This document shows positions 27,291 through 35,442 of a stretch of DNA of 64,000 nt, piece after piece. The DNA is taken from contig CANLWS010000003.1 in NCBI GenBank assembly GCA_947494925.1, forward strand, positions 372,001 to 436,000. The letters run 5' to 3'. Each line of letters opens with the position of its first letter. Position 1 is the stretch's first letter. The notes under the pieces are model-generated. The model saw only the letters and a list, made by a program, of their open reading frames with translations. It made no database searches and was not told the DNA's origin. Origin of the DNA: an uncultured Alteromonadaceae bacterium. GTDB taxonomy: Bacteria; Pseudomonadota; Gammaproteobacteria; Enterobacterales; Alteromonadaceae. The position numbers and the translations under genes are program-made.

Positions 27291-28844
27291 ATGGATGCAT
27301 ATACCCGACGCGCTTTCTTATACGCAGCAATTGTTACCATTGGTGGATTTGTTTTTGGTCTTGATGCGGCTGTAATCAGTGGCACAGTCCGTTACATTAC
27401 TGTCGAGTTTGCTCTAAATGATTTAGAAGTAGGTGCCGTAGTTAGCGCGCCGGGTTTTGGTGTGCTTTTTGCCTTGATTGTAACCGGTGCAATATGTGAA
27501 AGCGTAGGGCGCAAGAAAACCCTGATTTTGGTGGCGGGGCTTTATACTTTTTCGGCATTACTTTCTGCTATTGCAACCAGTTACGAAATGTTGGTTGGCG
27601 CGCGTTTTATCGGCGGATTGGCTTTTGCTTCTTTGTCCATCGCTTCTATGTATATCGGCGAAATTGCCCCGTCTTCTCAACGTGGAAAGCTGGTGTCAAT
27701 GAATCAAATTATGATAGTGGTAGGGCTCACAGCAGCCTATTTTTCCAATTATTTTTTAATCGAATTTATGGCTGAATCACCCGACGTCTGGCGTTGGATG
27801 TTGGGCATGGAGATTGTTCCAGCATTGGTCTGGATGTTACTGCTATTTTTGGTACCGCAAAGCCCTCGCTGGTTACTTTGCAAAGGCAAAAAGGAAGCCG
27901 CCAAAGCGCAACTGCTTAAATTAGTTGGACCACAGCGTATAGAGCAAGAATTCGAAGGCCTGTTGCAAAGTAAAATGGGAGAAAAAGACGCTCATCTTTC
28001 ACTCGGTAAGCAATTCAAAGCAATGTTCGAAAAGCACTATAGAAAGGCTGTTTTAATTGGCGTTGTGTTCGCTTTCGTTCAACCGTTGACTGGTGTCAAT
28101 CCTATTTTGTTTTATGCGCCAATGGTATTTGAACAAACTGGTATCGGAACAAGTGCTTCTTTTGCTTCAACTTTGATCATAGGCGTTGTGAGTTTTCTAT
28201 TTACAGCCTTGGCCATACTGCTCGTCGACCGCGTAGGCCGCCGACCATTGGTAAATACAGGCTTAGTCGCATCAGGCGTGTGTTTGTTGTTATGTTTTTT
28301 TGCCTTCAAACAAGCCACTTACACCTTTTCAGATGAGACTTTAGTTAATCTTAACGTTGCCGCACCTTCACTATCGTTGGATAGTTTACTCGGACAGACA
28401 TTCAATAGTGATACTAGTTTTAAAGCAGCCGTTTCGGAAGTAATTGGCTCCGAGGCTTTAAAAGCAAATGAAAGCGTTATTATTCAAAATACGATTTCGA
28501 TGAATGGCACGCTTGTATTGATTGGCATCGTCGGTTTCATTGCAGCTTTTCACGTGTCCATTGGGCCTTTGATGTGGGTAGTGTTCTCTGAAATTGTTCC
28601 CATTCAAATACGCGGTGTAGCAATACCTGCATTCGCCATGGTGTGCAGTATTATTAGCTTCTTAATGCAGTTTTTCTTCCCATGGCAATTGAGTAATTTT
28701 GGCGCTGCGGATGTCTTTCTGTCCTATTCTCTTGCCAGTGGTTTAGGATTGCTCTTACTTTACAAAATGCTTCCAGAGACCAAAAACAAATCTATCGAAG
28801 AAGTTGACGAGATGTTACATAGTGCCCCGCAACCCACACAATAA
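27291..28844 (+). CDS. MFS sugar porter, candidate 3,6-anhydro-L-galactose or galactose importer
   Basis: About 517 residues with twelve hydrophobic segments. Sugar-porter signatures: VGRKK after helix 2, PQSPRWLLCKGKKEA after helix 6, DRVGRRPL after helix 8 and the final PETKNKSIEEVDEM. There is a long polar loop (about 60 residues) between helices 9 and 10. Start taken at ATG 27291, just after the aldehyde dehydrogenase stop; a GTG at 27282 is possible. It brings a monosaccharide across the inner membrane, most likely the operon's own substrate. Confidence 0.85.
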   Translation: MDAYTRRAFLYAAIVTIGGFVFGLDAAVISGTVRYITVEFALNDLEVGAVVSAPGFGVLFALIVTGAICESVGRKKTLILVAGLYTFSALLSAIATSYEMLVGARFIGGLAFASLSIASMYIGEIAPSSQRGKLVSMNQIMIVVGLTAAYFSNYFLIEFMAESPDVWRWMLGMEIVPALVWMLLLFLVPQSPRWLLCKGKKEAAKAQLLKLVGPQRIEQEFEGLLQSKMGEKDAHLSLGKQFKAMFEKHYRKAVLIGVVFAFVQPLTGVNPILFYAPMVFEQTGIGTSASFASTLIIGVVSFLFTALAILLVDRVGRRPLVNTGLVASGVCLLLCFFAFKQATYTFSDETLVNLNVAAPSLSLDSLLGQTFNSDTSFKAAVSEVIGSEALKANESVIIQNTISMNGTLVLIGIVGFIAAFHVSIGPLMWVVFSEIVPIQIRGVAIPAFAMVCSIISFLMQFFFPWQLSNFGAADVFLSYSLASGLGLLLLYKMLPETKNKSIEEVDEMLHSAPQPTQ

Positions 28845-29874
28845 AATTGTAGGTCAAGGTAAGTACCAATATAAAATTGATACTAACTGGATAAACCCCC
28901 TAATAGAGATCGAAAATGCCCATGACTTTGCCATCGATAAAGATGGCGTTGTGCTAATGGTGACGGATCATCCAACTCGTGCTGTCATTGAATTTTCTCC
29001 AGAGGGTGAAGTGTTGAAAGAGTGGGGGTGTTTTCCCGGTGCACATGCAATTGAGATTGCCCAAGAAGATGGGGTAGAGGTTATCTACATTGTTGATAGC
29101 GGTTGGATAATAAATCCCGACTGGGATGGCTTCTCTACCGATGCATGGGATTCACCATACAATAAAGTTGTGCCACAGAGCGGGTCTATCTATAAGCTTA
29201 AACGCAATGGAAGGGTAATATGGACGGTTGGGCATCCACAAACACTAGGTCTGTATAAGCCGTCTATGCCATTTAATCCGACTGATATAGCCGTTACTGA
29301 TATGGGTGATCTCTTTGCGACTGATGGTTACGGCTCTGACTATGTGTTGCATTTAAGCGCAGAAGGGAAAGTTAAGGCAATGTGGGGTGGTCACGACAAT
29401 GAAGACCCAAACCTCAATATTCACAACGCACATGGCATTGTCTTCGATGATCGCGGTAAAGAACCGAGGTTAATCGTGAGTTCACGTAGTGAACAAACCC
29501 TGAAATGCTTCTCATTGGACGGAAACTATATTTCTTCAATTCCAACGCCTGGTGCATACATACACGGGCCCGTAATAACGAGTTTCGGTATGGTCGCTGC
29601 AGCCTGTTGGACGGGAGAAAAAGATGCACCAGATGAAAATTCAGGTGTAGTGTGTATTTTTGATAACGACGACCATTTGGTTTCTGTTCTAGGTGGTGCC
29701 GCAGGACAAAAGATACAAAGCGATGGAGAAACCTTTCATCACTGCCACGGTATCGCCATGCAAGAAAATGGCGACATTTTACTTGCTCAGTGGCGTGGTG
29801 AGCAAATATTGCCGTTTAGACTGAGCCCCGTTTTTGGTGACCATAAATACAGTTGCTCTTCAATAAGAAGATAA
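28822..29874 (+). CDS. NHL-type six-bladed beta-propeller protein of unknown function
   Basis: 350 residues if it starts at GTG 28822, inside the end of the transporter gene (23-base overlap); a TTG at 28804 is also in frame and no ATG occurs until far into the protein. Repeated propeller segments are visible (HDFAIDKDGVVLMVTD, PTDIAVTDMGDLFATDGYGSDYV, NAHGIVFDDRG, HCHGIAMQENGDILLAQW). No signal peptide, no known catalytic motif. Last gene of the anhydrogalactose operon. It may be a lactonase-like or binding protein; similar propellers are found in sugar operons without assigned role. Its end overlaps the convergent VOC gene by 15 bases. Confidence 0.75.
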   Translation: MPRNPHNKIVGQGKYQYKIDTNWINPLIEIENAHDFAIDKDGVVLMVTDHPTRAVIEFSPEGEVLKEWGCFPGAHAIEIAQEDGVEVIYIVDSGWIINPDWDGFSTDAWDSPYNKVVPQSGSIYKLKRNGRVIWTVGHPQTLGLYKPSMPFNPTDIAVTDMGDLFATDGYGSDYVLHLSAEGKVKAMWGGHDNEDPNLNIHNAHGIVFDDRGKEPRLIVSSRSEQTLKCFSLDGNYISSIPTPGAYIHGPVITSFGMVAAACWTGEKDAPDENSGVVCIFDNDDHLVSVLGGAAGQKIQSDGETFHHCHGIAMQENGDILLAQWRGEQILPFRLSPVFGDHKYSCSSIRR

Positions 29875-30336
29875 CCCTATAATTTCGCCATTTGGCCCAG
29901 TAAAAAATGTGTATAAGTCATTAACGTAGTTGTCATTTTCCAGCTCGTAACCCGCTGATTTTAGCTTGTCACCAATTGGGCCAATATTGTTCACCTTCAA
30001 CATAAAGTGGTTGTGATTGGTGTTTCCTATAAGGCCAACAGAATCTGATGTCGCAGGTAAGGACAAAGCGATAGTCAGGTTGTCCGCCCTAAACTTTAGT
30101 ACCAGCATGCCTTCGATTCCTGGTATCTGCAGAACTTCGGATTCGGAGAGTTCCATACCCAAAATATCGCGATATAACTCCATGGTCTTTTCCAGTTGCA
30201 GGATATGAATACTAAGGTGTCTCAACCCAGTCACTTTGGCTTTAGTGATTTCCTCTTCTGCAAAAGCTAATTTACCGCCTGCGCCAGTGAGTAGTATGAA
30301 TACCAATAAGAGTTTGGTTAGTGGACTCGTCTTCAT
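29860..30336 (-). CDS. Exported VOC (glyoxalase/dioxygenase-fold) protein
   Basis: 158 residues. A clear Sec signal peptide (KLLLVFILLTGAGGKLAFA) precedes a single vicinal-oxygen-chelate domain: LRHLSIHI..LEKTMELYRDILGMEL, then HNHFMLKV and FTGPNGEIIGL. VOC proteins bind a metal and act on small oxygenated compounds; an exported version in a sugar operon is unusual. It is the last gene of the galactonate operon, 14 bases after the lactonase. It could be an epimerase or a binding protein for a sugar lactone. Function unknown. Confidence 0.75.
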   Translation of the reverse strand: MKTSPLTKLLLVFILLTGAGGKLAFAEEEITKAKVTGLRHLSIHILQLEKTMELYRDILGMELSESEVLQIPGIEGMLVLKFRADNLTIALSLPATSDSVGLIGNTNHNHFMLKVNNIGPIGDKLKSAGYELENDNYVNDLYTFFTGPNGEIIGLSSY

Positions 30337-30350
30337 CGTCGAAACCTCAT

Positions 30351-31340
30351 TTAGTTGGTCTTTAGTTGCAATGACATCAATGTGTCGTGGGCGGTGATAA
30401 AAAGTGTACTTTCATCGGCAGATAGGGTGCAATTGGCGGTCAATTTACCTGTGAAGATTTTTGCTAATGGAGCCCCTTTGTTGCTGAACAGCCAAATGCC
30501 GCCCGGACCCGAGGCAAATATGACGCCTGAACTATGAACCACCATGCCATCGGGGTAACCTTGATAGTCTTCTTTGCCAACATATGAAGTCGCGTCATAA
30601 AAAACACGACGTCGCCATTCACCTTTATCAGGGTGACGGTCATAGGCGTACCAGATTGCCGCTTTTGGATCTGAAACCGCCACATATAGCGTATTCTCGT
30701 CCGGTGACAGTGCTATGCCATTTGGAAAGCTTAGTGAACTATCAATTAAGATTAATTCACCTTTTGGGGTTAACTTAAATACGCCCTGAAAGGGAAGCGC
30801 TTTGTTTGGGTCGTCCATACTCCCGTTCATGCCATAAGGTGGGTCGGTAAAATACAGGTTCGATAAAGAGTCAAATACACCGTCGTTAGGGCTATTCAGG
30901 CGCATTTCGTTGTAGTGGCTTGCCAAGGTATCAAAAGAAGTAGTAGGGCTGGTAATCTCAGTTGTCATGGTCGCTACTCTTCTATCTCCTTGCTGTAACA
31001 ATAGTAAGCTGCCACCTGGATGAATTAGCAGTCCATTGGAGCCTTGCATTGAATCGCCCGCCGCCAATTGAGTCGCGCCGCTTGGCGCCAGATAAGGCTT
31101 AATGCCACCGTTTTTGCTAAATTGAAATATTGCATTATTGGGGATGTCGGAAAACAATAACGCCTGCATTTGTGGCACCCATAATGGCCCTTCAGTCCAT
31201 TTGAAACCAGAGCCAAGTGTTTTTAATTTTGTGCCTTCAGCAATATATTCTTTTGCTTTTTCTTCTAAATAGACGACCTCTGAACTGCATGCAGAAGAAT
31301 AAAAGATGGAAAATAGAACTGTTAAAATAAGTTTCTTCAT
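30351..31340 (-). CDS. SMP-30/gluconolactonase-family lactonase, exported
   Basis: 329 residues. N-terminal signal (MKKLILTVLFSIFYSSACSS, cleaved or lipid-anchored at the Cys) then a six-bladed SMP-30 propeller. Metal ligands expected at E in WTEGPLW, N in LNSPNDG, N in FPNGIAL and D in YPDGM are all present. It opens aldonolactones; in this operon the natural substrate is D-galactono-lactone, giving galactonate for the dehydratase. The export signal implies the sugar is oxidised and opened in the periplasm and the acid is imported by the upstream MFS transporter. Confidence 0.85.
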   Translation of the reverse strand: MKKLILTVLFSIFYSSACSSEVVYLEEKAKEYIAEGTKLKTLGSGFKWTEGPLWVPQMQALLFSDIPNNAIFQFSKNGGIKPYLAPSGATQLAAGDSMQGSNGLLIHPGGSLLLLQQGDRRVATMTTEITSPTTSFDTLASHYNEMRLNSPNDGVFDSLSNLYFTDPPYGMNGSMDDPNKALPFQGVFKLTPKGELILIDSSLSFPNGIALSPDENTLYVAVSDPKAAIWYAYDRHPDKGEWRRRVFYDATSYVGKEDYQGYPDGMVVHSSGVIFASGPGGIWLFSNKGAPLAKIFTGKLTANCTLSADESTLFITAHDTLMSLQLKTN

Positions 31341-31343
31341 CTG

Positions 31344-32021
31344 CTATTCGTCCATATAAATTTGACCTTGAGAGGCATCTGAATTTCTTATTCGATGCAC
31401 TAGTTCCTTGGTAAAATCAATCAGTGCCTTGGCTTCCGTCTCACTTGTGACTGGTCTCGTAAGCGCGTTACCCATTCCAACCCCGGCAATACCCAGTTGT
31501 AGCCATTCAAGCACGTTATCAAAATGAATACCGCCTACAGCGAATAGTGATATGTCGTTGTAAGGGCCGAGCAGGCTTTTGCAATACTCAATACCCATGT
31601 CGCCAGCAGGAAACAATTTAATAGCGTCAGCTTGACAGTGCAATGCATTGGCAACGTCTGTGGGTGTCAACGCACCCATCAAAACCGGTATATTGTGTTT
31701 GTGTGCAAGTTCAACAACGTCTGATGACACATTTGGCGTAACCAGAAATTGCGCGCCCGCATTAATCGCATACTGTGCCTTTTCAGGATCAGTAATAGTA
31801 CCGGCACCGACCAGCACGTCTGGAAACTTGTTTCTTGCAATGGAGATTTGTTGGCGATATCCCGGAGTATTTGATGTGATTTCCAGTGCTTTTACACCAC
31901 CTTCTACTAAACAGGACAGGGTGCCAGAAACAGTCTCTTCTTGTTTGGAACGGACAATCGCAACAAGCCTATCTGTTTCAATTTGTGCCATAATTTTTGT
32001 TCGGGGAGATGAGTTATTCAT
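31344..32021 (-). CDS. eda: 2-keto-3-deoxy-6-phosphogluconate/galactonate aldolase
   Basis: 225 residues, class I aldolase barrel. Schiff-base Lys K135 lies in DAIKLFPAG; the conserved Glu is in GGVKALEITSNTP; VGAGTI, TPNV and VGGI are family loops. It splits KDPG or KDPGal to pyruvate and glyceraldehyde-3-phosphate, the last step for both the galactose and anhydrogalactose branches. It starts ten bases after the kinase stop. The start may instead be the ATG ten codons in (MAQIETDRL); neither has a strong ribosome-binding site. DgoA and Eda types cannot be told apart with certainty. Confidence 0.9.
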   Translation of the reverse strand: MNNSSPRTKIMAQIETDRLVAIVRSKQEETVSGTLSCLVEGGVKALEITSNTPGYRQQISIARNKFPDVLVGAGTITDPEKAQYAINAGAQFLVTPNVSSDVVELAHKHNIPVLMGALTPTDVANALHCQADAIKLFPAGDMGIEYCKSLLGPYNDISLFAVGGIHFDNVLEWLQLGIAGVGMGNALTRPVTSETEAKALIDFTKELVHRIRNSDASQGQIYMDE

Positions 32022-32031
32022 AATTTCTTAT

Positions 32032-33036
32032 TCAACGTCTAACGTGACCGCTGACGTTGCCGTCAGCGATGGATTGGATTTCATTTTCAGATGCGGTTAG
32101 TTGATCACCCCAAATGGTATGTTTTAACGCGAAAGCAGCGTCCGCAAAATTAAGAGTCTGTAGAGGTGTAAAACCATTTAAATGGCCCCACAAGATGCCT
32201 GCAGCAAAGGCGTCTCCGGTTCCAAACCTGTCTTTTATATCAACTCTTTTCGGCTTGCTCAGGAAGGTGCCCTCGGTCGTTAAGTACTGACTACTTAAAA
32301 CATTTTCGCTAGCACTTAAATGCTCACGGCAAGTGAAAGCAACGTTTTCAACGTTGAAGGTTTGCTGGATATATTTCGCTGAATTATCGCCTTTATAGCC
32401 AAAAACATCCTCTACCACACCTTGGTTACCAAACACGATATCTGTGTTATAAAGTATATCTGCAAATAGTTCGGCAGCATTGTGATTATCTGGCCACAAA
32501 GAGCGCCTAAAGTTGAGGTCAAAGCTAACCGCAACGCCCAAAGACTTAGCATGCTTGGCTGCGTTTAGGTTTTCTTCAGCGCAACGTTTAGAAAGTGCAC
32601 TGGTTATGCCTGAAATGTGCAGACAGTCTGCGTTTTGCAATATTTCTGGCCAATCAAATTCGTTTTCCTTAATCTGGCTGAAGGAAGAACCCGCACGGTC
32701 ATAGACTACTCTGGACGGTCTAATCGAAAAACCCGACTCAATGTAGTAGGTGCCCATTCGAGGACCCCCTTTTTTAATTGAGCTTGTGTTAATGCCACAG
32801 GCCGCAAGATTAGATATAGCCTTATCAGCAATAGGGTTAGCAGGAAATTTAGTTACAAGATTTGCTGATGCACCCCATCTAGCAAGAGCACTGGCGACAT
32901 TAGATTCTGCACCGGCAAAATCGATACTCAATTCATGGGTGCGAGATATTGTTTCATTGGCTTGGTAGGGCGTGAGTCGTGTCATCACTTCACCAAAGCA
33001 AACAATATAGGGTTTCTGTATACCTGAACTCTTCAT
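32032..33036 (-). CDS. kdgK: 2-keto-3-deoxy-gluconate/galactonate kinase (PfkB family)
   Basis: 334 residues from the ATG at 33036, which overlaps the transporter stop as ATGA; the frame extends 32 codons further upstream but that part lies inside the transporter gene. PfkB sugar kinase: N-terminal FGEVMTRLTP, glycine-rich region FAGAESNVASALARWG, and the C-terminal DRFGTGDAFAAG with catalytic base D275. It phosphorylates 2-keto-3-deoxy-gluconate or -galactonate for the aldolase and thus joins both catabolic branches. Confidence 0.9.
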   Translation of the reverse strand: MKSSGIQKPYIVCFGEVMTRLTPYQANETISRTHELSIDFAGAESNVASALARWGASANLVTKFPANPIADKAISNLAACGINTSSIKKGGPRMGTYYIESGFSIRPSRVVYDRAGSSFSQIKENEFDWPEILQNADCLHISGITSALSKRCAEENLNAAKHAKSLGVAVSFDLNFRRSLWPDNHNAAELFADILYNTDIVFGNQGVVEDVFGYKGDNSAKYIQQTFNVENVAFTCREHLSASENVLSSQYLTTEGTFLSKPKRVDIKDRFGTGDAFAAGILWGHLNGFTPLQTLNFADAAFALKHTIWGDQLTASENEIQSIADGNVSGHVRR

Positions 33037-34283
33037 GCCGCTTTTACCTTTAAATGAACTGGAATCTGTACTTTTTCTATTTTTCCAACCAGGAATAGGT
33101 AGCTGAGCATTCCAGTCACAGCCAGACCACAAATAAATACCAGTGCCGGTTTAAAATCTCCATCTTGCACAAGAAAACCGATAATCAAAGGTGTAAACAC
33201 GGCTGACAGACCACCTATAAAATTCATGCAACCTCCCACCAGGCCTAAATACTGGTTAGGAGACAGTAGCGAAACAAATATCCATGCAATTGATGCAAGC
33301 CCATTTCCGAAAAAGGCGATGGAAAGAAAAACAATGATCCAAAACGTATCGTCTGTGTAGTTTGCCCCTATGATAAAGGTCGTCAGGCACATGCCTAAAA
33401 TCATGGGGGTTTTTCTGGCAACCTCGGCAGAAACACCACGTCTCACAAGCCAATCAGAAAATGTTCCCGATACTAACACGCCAATAAAAGCAGCAAGGAA
33501 AGGCACAGATGCCAGAAAGCCAGATTTGATGAAATCCAGCTGGCGATATTCAACCAAATAAGTCGGGAACCAAGTGAGAAAGAACATCAGGACGCCACCC
33601 AAACAGAACTGGCCTATGTAAATTCCCCATAGCTTTTTCACACTAAAAGCAAACTTCACTTCTTTAAGTGAGACGGAAGTGGTTTGGGTGTCTGGCGTAA
33701 TTGAATTTTCAGGGTCGCGGTACAAAGTGTACCAAACGACGGCCCATACTATGCCAACGATGCCAGACATAATAAACAAGCCGCGCCATCCAAATTGTGC
33801 TTGTATTATGGCTAAAAGCGGAAATAAGAATGCTAATCCGATAAATTGCCCAGAAGTATAAACCGCGATAGCTGTCGCGCGTTCGTTCTCGGGAAACCAC
33901 TGAGTGACGATTTTATTGTTGCAAGGATAGGATGGGGCTTCAAACACACCTATAGCCATTCTGCAGCCCAATATGGCAGCAAATGAACTTACCAACCCTT
34001 GAATCAAGGTTGCGATAGACCAAGCAACAAGGATAAAAGGATAAAGAATGCGAATCCGGATTTTGTCTACTGCGATACCTCCGGGGATCTGCATTATTGA
34101 GTAGGTCCAGCCGAAGGCTGAAAACAATAACCCCATCTGAACTGAGGTGAGGGAAAGGTCTTCTGAAAGCGCCGATGCTGCAACAGAAATGTTAGTCCGA
34201 TCCATATAGTTGATGACAACACTTACGAAAATCATCGTCAATATACCGAATCGTTGTTTTGAATTTTGAATAGGTTGGTTCAT
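33033..34283 (-). CDS. MFS transporter of the anion:cation symporter type, probable D-galactonate importer
   Basis: About 416 residues with twelve hydrophobic helices. The N-terminus VVINYMDRTNISVAA and loop FSAFGWTYSIMQIPGG are the hallmarks of the ACS family (hexuronate, glucarate and galactonate carriers such as DgoT/ExuT). Start taken at ATG 34283, five bases past the dehydratase stop; an earlier ATG at 34310 overlaps that gene. Placed between galactonate dehydratase and KDG kinase, it should import galactonate across the inner membrane. Confidence 0.87.
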   Translation of the reverse strand: MNQPIQNSKQRFGILTMIFVSVVINYMDRTNISVAASALSEDLSLTSVQMGLLFSAFGWTYSIMQIPGGIAVDKIRIRILYPFILVAWSIATLIQGLVSSFAAILGCRMAIGVFEAPSYPCNNKIVTQWFPENERATAIAVYTSGQFIGLAFLFPLLAIIQAQFGWRGLFIMSGIVGIVWAVVWYTLYRDPENSITPDTQTTSVSLKEVKFAFSVKKLWGIYIGQFCLGGVLMFFLTWFPTYLVEYRQLDFIKSGFLASVPFLAAFIGVLVSGTFSDWLVRRGVSAEVARKTPMILGMCLTTFIIGANYTDDTFWIIVFLSIAFFGNGLASIAWIFVSLLSPNQYLGLVGGCMNFIGGLSAVFTPLIIGFLVQDGDFKPALVFICGLAVTGMLSYLFLVGKIEKVQIPVHLKVKAA

Positions 34284-34287
34284 AGGG

Positions 34288-35442
34288 TTACCAGTTTGTG
34301 TAGGCGCCATCAGGCGAATGTAATCGTGGTGGCTCCCAAGGTTTAAAAGGCAAGCCTTGTAGTAAGTCTTCGTTAACGTCTATGCCTAAACCAGGCTTCT
34401 CATTAACTGTGAACGCGCACTTATCAATCGCAGGTGCATTGATGAAGAAGCTTTCAATATCCGCCTGGTTTTGTTGGTAAGGCAGCACTTCCAGCCAGGA
34501 AAGGTTGTTAATGGCTGAGCAAAAGTGGATTGACGCAGCAGTGCACAAAGGGCTAAGCGGGTTGTGGGGCATCATATCGATGTAAGCTGTCTCACACATT
34601 GCTGCTATTTTCATGGCTTCTGTCAGGCCGCCAACGTTGCAAACATCAATGCGCGCAAAATTCGTCAATTGTTTTTCAATATAAGGTGCAAAGTCCCATT
34701 TGGACGTGAACTCTTCGCCAACAGCAAAAGGTACAGAACTCGCTTGTCTTAAAGTGGCGTACGCTTGTGGCGTTTGACAGCGAATAGGTTCCTCAACAAA
34801 GTCCAATGTTGAATTGGGCATTTTGTTCAAAAACGAAAGGGTTTCCGGTACGTTTAACCTATGGTGATAGTCAATGCCAATCACAGCTTGTTCGCCAACT
34901 TCACTCCTGATTTCCGTTAGGCAGGCTGCTGCCTCAGCTATGGATTTTCTAACATTAAATTCAGTGGAGCGTTCACTAATGCCATGCTCGCCTGTTGTCA
35001 GGCGAATAACTTGCCAACCTTGGTTATGCAGTCGAATAACGTCGTCCACCAGCGCTTGCCCAAAGGGCAGTGTACTGGTGATAAACAGGGGAATCTGATC
35101 TCTTTGCTTGCCGCCGAGAAGCTGATAAACAGGTACTCCCAGTGATTTTGCGACTACATCATGAAGTGCTATATCAATGGCCGCTATCGCTGCACTCAAA
35201 ACACGACCACCTTCGAAGTATTGGCTGCGATACATTTCCTGCCACAATGCACCGATGTGTCTGGCGTCCTTGCCAATGAGAAAATGGCTAAAATGTTCTA
35301 CTGCGCCTCTTACTGCCAACTCTCTGCCGGACAATCCTGATTCGCCCCAGCCGTATAACCCTCCATCGGTTTCCACTTTTACGAGGCAAATATTTCTGGC
35401 GCCAGCCCAAAAGGCATAAGCTTTAATAGCACTAATTTTCAT
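34288..35442 (-). CDS. dgoD: Enolase-superfamily sugar acid dehydratase, probable D-galactonate dehydratase
   Basis: 384 residues from ATG 35442, which overlaps the GH50 stop by 11 bases (frame open to 35493). Similar in layout to E. coli DgoD: KVETDGGLYGWGE, metal ligands D191 (GIDYHH) and the EEP glutamates (E217/E218), GEEF, and the C-terminal MMPHNPLSPLC with the catalytic His. It lacks the KxK motif of the cycloisomerase at 22904-24040, so the two enolases do different reactions. Product: 2-keto-3-deoxy-galactonate for the adjacent kinase and aldolase. Another aldonate substrate cannot be ruled out. Confidence 0.8.
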   Translation of the reverse strand: MKISAIKAYAFWAGARNICLVKVETDGGLYGWGESGLSGRELAVRGAVEHFSHFLIGKDARHIGALWQEMYRSQYFEGGRVLSAAIAAIDIALHDVVAKSLGVPVYQLLGGKQRDQIPLFITSTLPFGQALVDDVIRLHNQGWQVIRLTTGEHGISERSTEFNVRKSIAEAAACLTEIRSEVGEQAVIGIDYHHRLNVPETLSFLNKMPNSTLDFVEEPIRCQTPQAYATLRQASSVPFAVGEEFTSKWDFAPYIEKQLTNFARIDVCNVGGLTEAMKIAAMCETAYIDMMPHNPLSPLCTAASIHFCSAINNLSWLEVLPYQQNQADIESFFINAPAIDKCAFTVNEKPGLGIDVNEDLLQGLPFKPWEPPRLHSPDGAYTNW

